Below, piece by piece: positions 24,163 to 33,493 of a DNA stretch of 47,412 nt. Origin of the DNA: Bacteroidota bacterium (lineage in GTDB: Bacteria; Bacteroidota; Bacteroidia; UKL13-3); assembly GCA_027484685.1 (NCBI GenBank), contig JAIXSO010000038.1, forward strand, positions 1 to 47,412. The letters run 5' to 3'. The stretch's first letter is position 1. Every line of letters begins with the position of its first letter. The translations under genes were made by a program, and so were the position numbers. Under the pieces are notes generated by a model. It saw only the letters and a program-made list of their open reading frames with translations. It ran no database searches and had not been told where the DNA came from.

Positions 24163-25314
24163 TTACAATTTAGGAATTGGAGCTAACTGCTGAATATTGA
24201 TAGCAAATGTAGCGTTGAAAGTATTGAATTGTTCTGCCGAAAACGCATGATTATACTCAGCGCCTAATGCGATTGGGCCCATTTTAAATCTTAACCCTAA
24301 AGCAGTTCTTAACGAAGAAACTGTGCTACTTAAATTTACTGGATCTTTTACATTTTCAATATAATTTTCGGGTAAATTAGTGGTACTATTTAACCTTACT
24401 GACCTTACTGGATAATAACCTTTCATACCAATTTCGGTTGTAGCACTGTTTTGAGTAATGCCTAAATATGGTGTAAAAAATGCTAATTTTTTTGAAACAA
24501 TTAACCCTACTTGGTAACCTTTATTGTTAATGCTTAATTTTTGAGAATTTTTATACTCACTGTCAGAAAGTGAACCCGGATCTCCATTGGCTTTTAAATA
24601 ATTATCTCCAAATGAAAGTTCTAAAGCATTGTTTGTAAATGTAAATAACCCAGAAATATCAATTGGTAACTTTTCTACTCCCCAAATCCATTGCGAAATA
24701 GAATGTTTTACCCCAAAACCAAAGCCACTAGAAGCAAAATCACCGCTTTGAATAGGTAAAACCCTAACCATGACCTCAGTATTTTTAAATAAACCCAAAC
24801 TAACTTGTAAAAATGGCATTGCACCAAGCGAAATTGGACTATTTTTACCTTCGAATGCCGCAATGGTATCAGTATAAATACGTTGCGGACCAATACTTGA
24901 TGGATTTAAAACCGAAACTGCAAAACGTGTACTTGAACCATCGCCTGCTATAGTTGGTTGTTTGGTATCGCCAGTTCCACCCACAGGAGTTAATAATACT
25001 TGACTATTAGGATCTGTACTTGTACCAATACCGTTTAAAGTAAAAGTTTTTGAGTCATCTCTAACAAACGACCCTCCTACTCCCATTCTAATATCAAAAC
25101 CCAACAATCCCAGAGGTTTTGCTGTGCTGTACCAAGCATCGTTTACACCACTAGCCAATCCACGCGTAACAGGCTGTAAATAAGCTCCAACTAGTTTATT
25201 AGCTTCGTCTTTACCCGCGCGAATAAAGCTAGAAACATCGTTTTGGGCAATGGCCTGATTGCTTAAAACTGCCAAGCTAGCCAAACCTAAAAATTTTTGT
25301 ATTTTGTTTTTCAT
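24163..25314 (-). CDS. DUF6588 family outer-membrane beta-barrel protein
   Basis: A 383-residue exported protein; start chosen at the ATG at 25314, which gives the signal MKNKIQKFLGLASLAVLSNQ. LVGAYLQPVTRGLASGVNDA followed by WYSTAKPLGLLGFDIRMGVG is the typical N-terminal mark of DUF6588 proteins. The C-terminal half has alternating beta strands and ends FAINIQQLAPIPKL. It is predicted to be an outer-membrane barrel of unknown cargo. It is single, ending in its own terminator; the Map gene is divergent. Confidence 0.8.
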   Translation of the reverse strand: MKNKIQKFLGLASLAVLSNQAIAQNDVSSFIRAGKDEANKLVGAYLQPVTRGLASGVNDAWYSTAKPLGLLGFDIRMGVGGSFVRDDSKTFTLNGIGTSTDPNSQVLLTPVGGTGDTKQPTIAGDGSSTRFAVSVLNPSSIGPQRIYTDTIAAFEGKNSPISLGAMPFLQVSLGLFKNTEVMVRVLPIQSGDFASSGFGFGVKHSISQWIWGVEKLPIDISGLFTFTNNALELSFGDNYLKANGDPGSLSDSEYKNSQKLSINNKGYQVGLIVSKKLAFFTPYLGITQNSATTEIGMKGYYPVRSVRLNSTTNLPENYIENVKDPVNLSSTVSSLRTALGLRFKMGPIALGAEYNHAFSAEQFNTFNATFAINIQQLAPIPKL

Positions 25315-25464
25315 AAAAATAGAATTTAAAACAAACATAATTGGTTATTTATTGCCAAGCAATTATTTAATATAATTTCTAAAAAAGCAGACCAAACTTA
25401 TGATTGGAATAGCCTATAAATTACTTTACTTTGCAGCCGAAAATTTAGAAAGCATTTTTATACT

Positions 25465-26256
25465 GTGTCGAAAAAAATAATAATAAAAACTCCTGAGCAA
25501 ATAGAGGGAATTAAAACCAGTTCTATATTGGCAGCCAAAACATTAGAAACTGTGGCTCCATTTGTAAAAACAGGAGTGACTACCAAATACCTAAACGATA
25601 TTTGTAACCAATTTATGCGCGATAACAAAGCTATTCCAGCTACTTTGGGCTACAGAGGTTATCCTGCAGAAACTTGTATTTCGGTTAATGATGTAATTTG
25701 TCACGGAATTCCAGGACCTTACGTATTGCGCGATGGCGATATTTTAAACATTGATGTTACCACCATTTTAAATGGTTACTATGGCGATACTTCCAAAATG
25801 TTTACTGTAGGCCAAGTGAGCGAATATGCTCAAAAATTAATTGATGTAACCAAAGAAAGTTTGGCTATTGGCATTGGTCAATGCAAAGCGGGCAATAGAA
25901 TTGGCTTTATTGGCAATGCCATTGATAAATATGTAAGTGCTTTTGGTTATTCAGTTGTTTACGAATTTTGCGGACATGGTGTTGGTATTAAATTTCACGA
26001 AGAACCCGAAGTTGGCCATTGCCGAACTGAAGATTTAGGACCAGAAATGGTTCCAGGAATGACATTTACCATAGAACCAATGATAAATGCAGGAAAAGCA
26101 AGAGCTAAAGTAGATAAAAAAGACAAATGGACTGCCAGAACTATTGATGGTAAACTATCGGCCCAATTTGAGCATACCATTTGTATTACCACTTCAACTC
26201 CATTGGTTTTAACCGATATCAACAACGAGTTTCCAGTACCAACCAGTATTTTTTAA
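25465..26256 (+). CDS. map: Type I methionine aminopeptidase
   Basis: A 263-residue enzyme that removes the initiator Met from nascent proteins; E. coli Map is 264 residues. The five metal ligands are all present: Asp in NIDVTTILNG, Asp in GYYGDTSKMF, His in CGHGVGIKFHEEP, Glu in TFTIEPMIN and Glu in AQFEHTICIT. The start is a GTG at 25465. A TACTTTGC box (plus 25433-25440 region) fits a phylum-type -7 promoter loosely. The agmatinase-family gene follows after 21 bp. Confidence 0.95.
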   Translation: MSKKIIIKTPEQIEGIKTSSILAAKTLETVAPFVKTGVTTKYLNDICNQFMRDNKAIPATLGYRGYPAETCISVNDVICHGIPGPYVLRDGDILNIDVTTILNGYYGDTSKMFTVGQVSEYAQKLIDVTKESLAIGIGQCKAGNRIGFIGNAIDKYVSAFGYSVVYEFCGHGVGIKFHEEPEVGHCRTEDLGPEMVPGMTFTIEPMINAGKARAKVDKKDKWTARTIDGKLSAQFEHTICITTSTPLVLTDINNEFPVPTSIF

Positions 26257-26277
26257 CAACAATATTTTTTAGATAAT

Positions 26278-27168
26278 ATGAAATTTTACAACCATAAAAA
26301 AAACTTTTTGGCCATAGCCGAAGAAGAATTTTGTAGCTACAAAAATTCAAAATATGTCATTCAATCAGCTCCTTACGAATACACTTCAAGTTATTTAAGT
26401 GGCTCAGATAAAGGCCCGGCTGCTATTATTAAAGCGAGCCAATATGTAGAGCTTTTTGATGAAGAGTTAGACCAAGAAAGTTACAAATTGGGCGGTATTT
26501 GCACTTTGCATCCTATGGATTTTAAAAACAAAGTAGATGCAAAAGCGGTAAAATTAATTGAAGAAGAAACTGCAAAATTAATTAGTGATAATAAGTTTCC
26601 GGTTACTTTAGGTGCAGAACATACCATTAGCTTAGGTTGCGTAAAAGCGGTAAAAGCTAAAACGCCAAATGTGCATGTATTACAAATTGATGCGCATAGC
26701 GATTTACGCGAAAGTTATAACGATAATCCTTACAGCCATGCAAGTGTTATGTACCGTGTGCAAGAATTAGGAGTTCCTTTAACCCAAATTGGAATTAGAG
26801 CTCAATGCATTGAAGAAGCTAATCTAATTAAAGAATCGAGCCATATACATACTTTTTATGCTCACCAAATTCGCAATAACCCAAATTGGGCAGATGAAGC
26901 ATTGGCTACACTTGGCGAAAACGTATATATTAGCATTGATGCTGATGGTTTTGACCCAAGCATTGTGCCTGCTGTAGGAACTGCCGAGCCTAACGGAATG
27001 CAATGGAACGAAACCATTCAGTTTTTGAAAAAAGTAATTGCTACTAAAAATATTGTTGGTTTTGATGTGGTAGAAATTGCGCCAGTAAAAGGCAATATTT
27101 TAACCGAATATACCATGGCCAAATTGGTTTATAAACTAATTGGTTACCTAACTTTAAAATCAAAATAA
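26278..27168 (+). CDS. speB: Agmatinase/arginase-family ureohydrolase
   Basis: A 296-residue binuclear manganese hydrolase. Metal-ligand motifs are complete: GAEHTIS, LQIDAHSDLRESY and SIDADGFDPSIVP. The substrate loop VGTAEPNGMQW resembles agmatinase more than arginase, so conversion of agmatine to putrescine and urea is the best guess; guanidinobutyrase or formiminoglutamase activity is possible. Arginine decarboxylase, its usual partner, is not in the window. It is preceded by map (21 bp) and followed by lgt (26 bp). Confidence 0.82.
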   Translation: MKFYNHKKNFLAIAEEEFCSYKNSKYVIQSAPYEYTSSYLSGSDKGPAAIIKASQYVELFDEELDQESYKLGGICTLHPMDFKNKVDAKAVKLIEEETAKLISDNKFPVTLGAEHTISLGCVKAVKAKTPNVHVLQIDAHSDLRESYNDNPYSHASVMYRVQELGVPLTQIGIRAQCIEEANLIKESSHIHTFYAHQIRNNPNWADEALATLGENVYISIDADGFDPSIVPAVGTAEPNGMQWNETIQFLKKVIATKNIVGFDVVEIAPVKGNILTEYTMAKLVYKLIGYLTLKSK

Positions 27169-27194
27169 TTTATAAAAATTAAACCTAAACCTTC

Positions 27195-28475
27195 ATGTAC
27201 GCATCGTTAAGTGATTTATTAAGAGACCTTTTTGGTTTAAACATTCCATTGCCTATTCAAACCTTTGGTTTAATGCTTGGATTATCGTTTGCAGGCGCTT
27301 TTATTACTGCCGTTAACGAGTTAAAAAGACGCGAAGGTTTAGGTTTATTAAGCCCAACCAAAACCACAGTTTGGGTTGATAAAAAAGCTACTTCAACCGA
27401 AACTTTTTTTGCCATTCTTTCTTGGTCGTTTATTGGTTTCAAATTTTTTGAAGCTTTAACCAATTACGATTCGTTGGTTCAAAATCCACAAGATTTTATT
27501 TTATCAATGCAAGGCAGTTTTGTAGGTTTAATTATTGGTGGTGCGTATGGCTATTACACCATTTATGCAGCCAATAAAAAATTAGCCGATAAAGAACCAA
27601 GAGAAGTTATTCGAGAAATGTATCCGCATAACCACATGTGGAATATTTTATTCATTGCAGCTATTTCGGGCATTTTAGGAGCTAAAATTTTTCATAATTT
27701 AGAAAACATTGATGAACTAATAGCTGATCCAATTAATTCTTTGATATCGTTTAGTGGATTAACTTTTTATGGTGGTTTAATTGTGGCTGCGGCAAGTGTC
27801 ATTTTTTATGCACGCAAAAATCAAATTGACCCCATTCACCTTTCGGATGCTATTGCACCAGGATTGATGTTAGCTTACGGAATTGGGCGTATTGGCTGCC
27901 ATTTAAGTGGCGATGGCGATTGGGGTGTAATTAACTCGGCTTACCATTTAAATGCTGCAGGCGAAATGTTTAAAGCAGCTCCCGGTTACTTCGAATCAAG
28001 TGTATTGCCGCTTTACAGCGATTACTATGCACATGAATTTGGTGGAATTCAAAATGTGAGAGCCATTTATTTTGAAGGATTTAGTTTTTTACCCGATTGG
28101 TTTTGGGGTTTTAATTACCACAATAATGTAATAAAAGCAGGTGTTCAAATGAGTAATTGCACAGGCACACATTGCTACATGTTACCAAATCCTGTTTTTC
28201 CAACTGCTTTATACGAAGCCATAGTTTGCATTTTAATGTTTGCTGGACTTTGGAAATTTAGAGCCAAGTTTACCAAACCAGGAACTTTAATTAGTTTTTA
28301 CATGATAATAAACGGCATTGAGCGTTTTATTATTGAAAAAATAAGGGTTAACACTACTTATAATATTTTTGGTTTTCATCCAACTCAGGCCGAACTTATT
28401 TCTACTTCTATGATATTGGTTGGCGCCATTATGTTTTATTATTTTAGCAAACGTAAAACCCAAAGTATAGCGTAA
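27195..28475 (+). CDS. lgt: Prolipoprotein diacylglyceryl transferase
   Basis: A 426-residue inner-membrane enzyme that moves diacylglycerol from phosphatidylglycerol to the lipobox Cys of prolipoproteins. The signature is GRIGCHLSGDGDWG (usually GRIGNFLNGE..G), preceded by LSDAIAPGLMLAYG. Later regions NPVFPTALYEAIVC and NGIERFIIEKIRVN are also typical. It is longer than the 260-290 residues of E. coli-type Lgt because of an insert of about 80 residues after the signature (about 250-330), plus extra N-terminal sequence. It ends 2 bp before the pdeM start. Confidence 0.92.
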   Translation: MYASLSDLLRDLFGLNIPLPIQTFGLMLGLSFAGAFITAVNELKRREGLGLLSPTKTTVWVDKKATSTETFFAILSWSFIGFKFFEALTNYDSLVQNPQDFILSMQGSFVGLIIGGAYGYYTIYAANKKLADKEPREVIREMYPHNHMWNILFIAAISGILGAKIFHNLENIDELIADPINSLISFSGLTFYGGLIVAAASVIFYARKNQIDPIHLSDAIAPGLMLAYGIGRIGCHLSGDGDWGVINSAYHLNAAGEMFKAAPGYFESSVLPLYSDYYAHEFGGIQNVRAIYFEGFSFLPDWFWGFNYHNNVIKAGVQMSNCTGTHCYMLPNPVFPTALYEAIVCILMFAGLWKFRAKFTKPGTLISFYMIINGIERFIIEKIRVNTTYNIFGFHPTQAELISTSMILVGAIMFYYFSKRKTQSIA

Positions 28476-28477
28476 AT

Positions 28478-29119
28478 TTGGATAATGTAATCCATTCTGT
28501 TTTTAACCAAACTTTTAGATTATTGCCTCAAAAAGCAATATTTTGGGAAGAGCAACAAACGCTTATTCTTGGTGATTTGCATTTTGGTAAAGCCACTCAT
28601 TTTAGAAAAAATGGCATTGCGCTAAGCCAAAGCATTGCCACCAACGATTTTGATAAGTTTACTGCATTACTTGACGCGCTAAAACCAAAACAAGTTTATT
28701 TTTTGGGTGATTTATTTCACTCTGATTACAATTCAGAAGTATTTGAATTTCAAGAAATTATAAAAACAAACAGCTCAGTAAAATTTGTACTAATAAAAGG
28801 CAATCACGATATTATTAAACAAACTCATTTTGAAAAAATGGGCATTCAAGTAGTTACTGAATGGATAGAAAATACTTTTATTTTTACCCACGAACCAATA
28901 CCTAAAGCAGATTTTTATAATATTTATGGGCATTTACACCCAGGAGTAAGGCTTAAAGGCAAAGCCAAACAAAACTTAAGTTTACCTTGCTTTTATTTTG
29001 CAGAACACTTTGCAGTATTGCCCGCGTTTAGCGATTTTACAGGTTTAAAAATTTTAGAAAACAAACAAGCAACAGCTATTTACTTGGTAACAGATAATAA
29101 AGTGATTAAAGCTAAATAG
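28478..29119 (+). CDS. pdeM: Ligase-associated DNA-damage-response phosphoesterase PdeM
   Basis: A 213-residue metallophosphoesterase. Motifs are LILGDLHFGKATHFRKNG (GDxH), YFLGDLFHS (GD), IKGNHD and YGHLHPG (GHxH), all needed for a two-metal site. The pattern GKATHFRKNG is diagnostic for PdeM, the phosphoesterase of the ligase-associated repair set (ligase, Lhr-type helicase, exonuclease). None of those partners is in the window, so here it is stand-alone. The start is a TTG two bases after the lgt stop, showing tight coupling. Confidence 0.88.
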   Translation: MDNVIHSVFNQTFRLLPQKAIFWEEQQTLILGDLHFGKATHFRKNGIALSQSIATNDFDKFTALLDALKPKQVYFLGDLFHSDYNSEVFEFQEIIKTNSSVKFVLIKGNHDIIKQTHFEKMGIQVVTEWIENTFIFTHEPIPKADFYNIYGHLHPGVRLKGKAKQNLSLPCFYFAEHFAVLPAFSDFTGLKILENKQATAIYLVTDNKVIKAK

Positions 29120-29272
29120 CGATAGTTTAGAAAGTGTGATTTTAAAAAATGTAGTTAACGTAATAAGTACTTGTAATACAAAAAATCAATGTTGTAAATT
29201 ATATTTGTTAACAGATTAGCATGACAGCGCATTTGAATCAGCGAAGAAATAAGTTACAAACTTATTTTATAT

Positions 29273-29322
29273 TGCCTCACAAGTGTCGCTGCGCTTAACA
29301 CTTGAGAGAGCGGGGCATTTTT
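29273..29322 (+). terminator. Probable terminator of the map-pdeM run
   Basis: Nested stem: TGCCTC with GGGGCA (outer) and CAAGTGT with ACACTTG (29280-29286, 29298-29304), then TTTTT. A separate 9-bp hairpin, AAATAAGTT/AACTTATTT, lies just upstream (29247-29267). Confidence 0.4.
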
Positions 29323-29365
29323 ATGACTATTTTGATAGATATTTACCACCTGCACCCAAAAAGAG

Positions 29366-29722
29366 ATGAGAATTTTAGATTACTTATATTATAGGTTTTA
29401 TTTATTGAACCTAAAAACTACAATGGCTGATATAGCTGAATATGGAGCTGTTATTAATTTGGTTGTTATATTGGGGTTCAATCTTATTGTTATTTGCGGA
29501 AATTTAGGAATTAACTTGTTAGTGATATTACCTTCAAGGTTATTTAGTTTGTTTTTTGGAGGTGGTACGATGGTGATTTTTTATTTTACATTTGTAAAAA
29601 GCAAACGCTATTTGCAAATAATTGAAAGATATAAAGATGAATCAAAAAAGGATAGGTTAATAGGGAAAATTATTATAATTTCATATATAATAATATCATT
29701 TCTCTGTTTATTGTATTTTTAG
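29366..29722 (+). CDS. Small multi-pass membrane protein of unknown function
   Basis: A 118-residue protein with three hydrophobic helices (about 30-50, 53-75 and 98-118). It begins MRILDYLYYRFYLLNLKTT and has a basic/acidic stretch SKRYLQIIERYKDESKKDRL before the last helix. Small proteins with a YYRFY start and a YKDESKK-type linker occur widely in Bacteroidota, function unknown. It stands alone and ends before a bidirectional terminator. A start at Met20 is possible. Confidence 0.6.
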   Translation: MRILDYLYYRFYLLNLKTTMADIAEYGAVINLVVILGFNLIVICGNLGINLLVILPSRLFSLFFGGGTMVIFYFTFVKSKRYLQIIERYKDESKKDRLIGKIIIISYIIISFLCLLYF

Positions 29723-29863
29723 AATGAATTATAATAGATTTTTAAGTATCCTACTGTTCGTAGTTTTGTGCGCTTGAGCTTAGCAAAGGATAGAACTAAT
29801 TAATAAGCTTTGCTAAACATGTAAATAGTTGAGAATACTAAAAAAACACAAAAACTACCCCAC

Positions 29864-29902
29864 AAAAAAGGGAGCATTTAAAAATAAATGCTCCCTTTTT
29901 TT
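29864..29902. terminator. Bidirectional terminator between convergent genes
   Basis: A perfect 17-bp stem (29864-29880 with 29885-29901), loop AAAA, A-run on one side and T-run on the other, so it can end transcription of both flanking genes. Confidence 0.92.
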
Positions 29903-29913
29903 ATTCGTAAAAA

Positions 29914-30372
29914 TTATTCCATTCCTCTAAACAATGGCGATGTGCCCCACGGAATGCGCGACAAAATTAACAATAAACCCAAACCATAATATATTAAACT
30001 ACGGTTGTGTTTAACTGCATCTTCGTAAGCTTTCTTGCTTTTTATTCTACCAATTTGAATTAAAGCCACAGCTATAACATTGGTTAAAGGATGTTCTAAT
30101 ACTATTAAGCGCATATCTTTATTTTTCATAAACACACCTGCGCCTTGAGCCAATGCATTTTGTACATTAGGGCTCACAAACCAAAGTATTAAACCCAAAA
30201 GCAACATAGTATGCGTAAGTGCTATTAAAATTTTGGCAGCAGTAATATCATCTTTGGTAAAAGGTTTGTTACCCAATTTTCCGTTTAAAGAGCGAACTAT
30301 TGCGTATAGTGCGGCTATTAAAAAAGCCCAACGCAACCAACTGTGAATAAGTAATAAGTAATTGTAAGCCAT
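29914..30372 (-). CDS. Four-helix membrane protein, cytochrome-b-like, unknown function
   Basis: A 152-residue integral membrane protein starting MAYNYLLLIHSWLRWAFLIA; the ATG 11 codons upstream is less likely. Four hydrophobic helices are evident, with His residues in IHSWLRW, LTHTMLL and LEHPLTN. That arrangement recalls small cytochrome-b-like proteins, but heme binding is only a possibility. It ends 12 bp from the shared terminator and is divergent from comEC. Confidence 0.65.
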   Translation of the reverse strand: MAYNYLLLIHSWLRWAFLIAALYAIVRSLNGKLGNKPFTKDDITAAKILIALTHTMLLLGLILWFVSPNVQNALAQGAGVFMKNKDMRLIVLEHPLTNVIAVALIQIGRIKSKKAYEDAVKHNRSLIYYGLGLLLILSRIPWGTSPLFRGME

Positions 30373-30500
30373 ATCTGTTTCTTTGTTTATGCAATTATAT
30401 AACATTCAAATTGCTATATTGATTTGATTAATAAACAGTTTTATACACTTTTTTATTTATTTGTATGTAATATTTATTCATTTTTATTTAATTTGTTTTT

Positions 30501-32558
30501 GTGTTAGCAGGTTACTGGCATCAAATACCGTTTGTACGCATTGTTATTCCAATGGCCATTGGAGTTGGTATAAACATGTTTTTTCCTGCCCCATTAACAG
30601 TAAGCATAATTGCTTTAATATTAAGCAGCTCAATACTTTTATTATGCTGGAAAATTTTTCAATTCAAATTTCACAATATCGTTTTTGGAATTTTTTTTAA
30701 CTTAACTTTTGGCTTAGTAGGAATTGTATTACATAACAGTCATAATCATTTAAACTACCAACAGCATTTTACCAATTACCAAAGCCAATATTTGGCAGTA
30801 ACTTTAACCGAACCTCCCCTACTTAGAAAAAACTCCATTAAATGCAAAGCGGAGGTTTTACAAGCTGTAAACCCTAATTCAACCACACAAGTTGATGGTT
30901 ATGTAATGCTTTATTTTGAAAAAGATTCGAGCTTGCTTAGCAAACTTGGCTACGGAAGTAGGTTATTGATAAAAAATACAAGCCAAGAAATTAAAGGACC
31001 ACAAAACCCTTATGAGTTTAACTATAAACGGTATTTGGCATTTAATCAAATATATAGGCAAGCTTATTTAACCGCCAAAAACTTTATTGTTATTGATGAA
31101 AATGGAGGAAATATATTATGGAAAATAGCTTACCAAGCTCAAGCTTTTTTTAACCAAACGTTGCTTACTTATGTAAAAAGCAGTTCAGAAATTGCCATAT
31201 CTAAAGCGCTACTTTATGGCTACGATGATGATATAGACCCAGAATTAGTAAGAGCTTATTCCAATACAGGAACATTGCACGTTTTAGCTGTTAGCGGAAT
31301 GCATGTAGGTTTAATTTTTTGGCTCATTAATTTAGTGCTCAAATATTTTGATAAAAAGAAATACCAACGCATTATAAAAGCCATTGTTTCACTACTAATA
31401 ATTTGGGCTTACTCCCTGCTTTGCGGGCTTTCGCCTTCTATTTTACGTGCAAGTGTTATGTTTAGTTTTGTTGCACTTGGCAATATGGTAAAAAATAAGC
31501 CAAACATTTATAACACACTAGCCGCATCGGCTTTTACCCTGCTTTTGTTTGATAGCAATATGCTAGCAAGTGTTGGTTTTCAATTGAGTTTTTTAGCAGT
31601 ATTTGGTATAGTAAGTATTCAAAAATATTTTAAACAATGGTTTACTTTTAAGTATTGGATAAGCAACCAAATTTGGAATATTATTTCGGTTTCTATAGCT
31701 GCGCAATTAGCTACTTTTCCTTTGGGATTATTGTATTTCCATCAGTTTCCGGTTTACTTTTTAGCCAGTAATTTGCTTATTATTCCTTTAACTACAATAA
31801 TTATTTTTGTGGCCATAGCCATGATATTTGCAGCTGGCTTAGCCCAACTTATTCCAATTTTCAGTTACTTAGCTTTGTGCTTTGGTTTTGTAGTAAAATG
31901 GCTTATTTATTCTACCAATATCATTGTGCTTTGGCTCGAAAAGCTCCCATTTTCGTATATTACTGGTATTCAAATTACCGAAATAGAAACCATTCTAATT
32001 TTTATTGCGGTAGCATATACATGCAATTATTTTATTACACGCAAACAATATTTAGCTAAAAATGCCCTGTTCTTTTTTATCATGGTTTTTATAGTAAATG
32101 CTTACGAAGATTTTAAAATAGAAAATCAAAAGTTTATTACCATTTATAATATCAATAAAACTTTGGCTATGCAAATAGTAAACGGCACACAAAGTACCAT
32201 TATAGCTGATAGCAGCTTATTGCATAATCCCGATAAATTTCATTTTCATTTGCAACAACATATTTGGGCAAGCGGCATAACCAAAGTTGATACCATTACT
32301 TTTAGCCAAAATTTACAAGTTAACATTAACCAACTCAATGTAAATATTGGAAATAAAATACTGCCCAATTATACCAATATTTTAACCGAAAAAATTTTTA
32401 TTGACACCAATTTACTAGCAAGTAACACACCTATTGTTATAAGTTCTAAATTAAATAATCTTCAATCTCAAAGCATTGCAAAATTTTTAAAAACAAAAAA
32501 TATTTTAGCTGATAATGTGCTTGAAAAAGGTGCAATTACCATTAATATTGAACCATAA
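30501..32558 (+). CDS. comEC: ComEC/Rec2-family DNA-uptake channel protein
   Basis: A 685-residue inner-membrane protein. An N-terminal DUF4131-like region (about 15-180) with two helices is followed by the Competence domain (about 215-490), with the mark HVLAVSGMHVGLIFWL and LCGLSPSILRASVMFSF. The C-terminal 150 residues replace the metallo-beta-lactamase domain of full ComEC; I see no HxHxDH motif there, as in other Bacteroidota ComEC. It is expected to move single-stranded DNA into the cytoplasm during natural transformation. The start is GTG at 30501. The crotonase gene begins 16 bp after its stop. Confidence 0.9.
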   Translation: MLAGYWHQIPFVRIVIPMAIGVGINMFFPAPLTVSIIALILSSSILLLCWKIFQFKFHNIVFGIFFNLTFGLVGIVLHNSHNHLNYQQHFTNYQSQYLAVTLTEPPLLRKNSIKCKAEVLQAVNPNSTTQVDGYVMLYFEKDSSLLSKLGYGSRLLIKNTSQEIKGPQNPYEFNYKRYLAFNQIYRQAYLTAKNFIVIDENGGNILWKIAYQAQAFFNQTLLTYVKSSSEIAISKALLYGYDDDIDPELVRAYSNTGTLHVLAVSGMHVGLIFWLINLVLKYFDKKKYQRIIKAIVSLLIIWAYSLLCGLSPSILRASVMFSFVALGNMVKNKPNIYNTLAASAFTLLLFDSNMLASVGFQLSFLAVFGIVSIQKYFKQWFTFKYWISNQIWNIISVSIAAQLATFPLGLLYFHQFPVYFLASNLLIIPLTTIIIFVAIAMIFAAGLAQLIPIFSYLALCFGFVVKWLIYSTNIIVLWLEKLPFSYITGIQITEIETILIFIAVAYTCNYFITRKQYLAKNALFFFIMVFIVNAYEDFKIENQKFITIYNINKTLAMQIVNGTQSTIIADSSLLHNPDKFHFHLQQHIWASGITKVDTITFSQNLQVNINQLNVNIGNKILPNYTNILTEKIFIDTNLLASNTPIVISSKLNNLQSQSIAKFLKTKNILADNVLEKGAITINIEP

Positions 32559-32574
32559 AACCAATCCAAAACCC

Positions 32575-33351
32575 ATGAACGATTTAGTATTATACCATGT
32601 AAAAGAACGTGTAGGTTATATTACCTTAAACCGCCCCGAAAAACGCAATGCATTAAGTTTTGATTTTGTGCAACAAATAAAACGTGTATTTGTGCAAGCC
32701 GAAAGTGATGAAAACTGCAAGGTTATAGTATTTAAAGGCAATGGAGAGGCTTTTTGTAGTGGTGCTGACTTAAGTAGTTTGCAAACCATGCAAAACAATA
32801 CTTACGATGAAAACTTAGCCGATAGTAAAAACTTAATGGAACTTTTTGCCATGATTTACCAATCGAGAAAAGTAGTAATAGCGCAAGTAGAAGGTGCTGC
32901 CTTGGCTGGTGGTTGTGGTTTGGCTACCATTTGCGATTTTTGTTTTGCTACAACCGATAGTAAATTTGCTTACACCGAAGTAAAAATTGGATTTGTACCA
33001 GCTATAGTAATGGTATTTTTATTGCGCAAAGTTGGCGAACAAACAGCTAAACGCATTTTATTGACAGCCGAAATTTTAACTGCTGAACAAGCTAAAAACT
33101 TTCAATTGATAAACGAAGTGGTAAACTTTGAAGAAATAGAAGAACATGTGTTCAATTTTGCCCAAAAATTGTGCAAAGGTGCGTCAGGACAAAGCTTGGC
33201 TTTAACCAAACAAATGATTGACGAAGTGCAAAACAGAAGTTTAATTGATGCCTTGAACTATGCTGCCGAAATGAACGCTTATGCGCGCCAAACCAACGAT
33301 TGCAAGAAAGGTATTAATGCGTTTTTGAACAAAGAAAAACTAGTTTGGTAA
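32575..33351 (+). CDS. Enoyl-CoA hydratase/isomerase (crotonase) family protein
   Basis: A 258-residue enzyme of the crotonase superfamily. Visible marks are ITLNRPEKRNALSFDF, VFKGNGEAFCSGADLSSL (oxyanion hole), GAALAGGCGLATICDF and FAYTEVKIGFVPAIV. The second catalytic Glu (TEVKIG) is present, but the first (usually GGGCEL) is Gly here, as in methylglutaconyl-CoA hydratases and isomerases. So hydration of simple enoyl-CoA is less likely. The upstream extension of the frame overlaps comEC and lacks homology; I chose the ATG at 32575. Confidence 0.88.
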   Translation: MNDLVLYHVKERVGYITLNRPEKRNALSFDFVQQIKRVFVQAESDENCKVIVFKGNGEAFCSGADLSSLQTMQNNTYDENLADSKNLMELFAMIYQSRKVVIAQVEGAALAGGCGLATICDFCFATTDSKFAYTEVKIGFVPAIVMVFLLRKVGEQTAKRILLTAEILTAEQAKNFQLINEVVNFEEIEEHVFNFAQKLCKGASGQSLALTKQMIDEVQNRSLIDALNYAAEMNAYARQTNDCKKGINAFLNKEKLVW

Positions 33352-33422
33352 CCAAGCTACTAGGAAAACAAGCCAAACACAAACAACTACCAACCAGCTG
33401 TTTAACAAGAAATTAATGCAAA

Positions 33423-33440
33423 ATACCTACTTATAGGTAT
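33423..33440. promoter_or_regulatory. Palindrome upstream of the envelope cluster
   Basis: ATACCTA (33423-33429) and TAGGTAT (33434-33440) are perfect 7-bp arms with a 4-nt spacer. It lies about 50 bp before the cluster's first ATG, in promoter position; probable repressor site. Confidence 0.4.
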
Positions 33441-33470
33441 AGGATATACTTTTAAATTGTACTTACTTGC

Positions 33471-33492
33471 GGTAAATATTACAATATTTACC
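33471..33492. promoter_or_regulatory. 22-bp palindrome directly before the first start codon of the envelope cluster
   Basis: GGTAAATATT and AATATTTACC are perfect 10-bp arms separated by AC, ending one base before the ATG at 33494. It could be an operator over the transcription start or an mRNA hairpin that hides the start codon. Confidence 0.55.
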
Positions 33493-33493
33493 T

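Noticed and set aside
29273-29317. Resemblance of the CGCTTAAC region to an integron attC site
   Set aside because: The nested stem followed by T5 is explained better as a terminator of the preceding genes, and the core-site rule is not met.
32515-32574. Upstream extension of the crotonase gene into comEC
   Set aside because: Residues lack family homology and the conserved domain starts right after the ATG at 32575.
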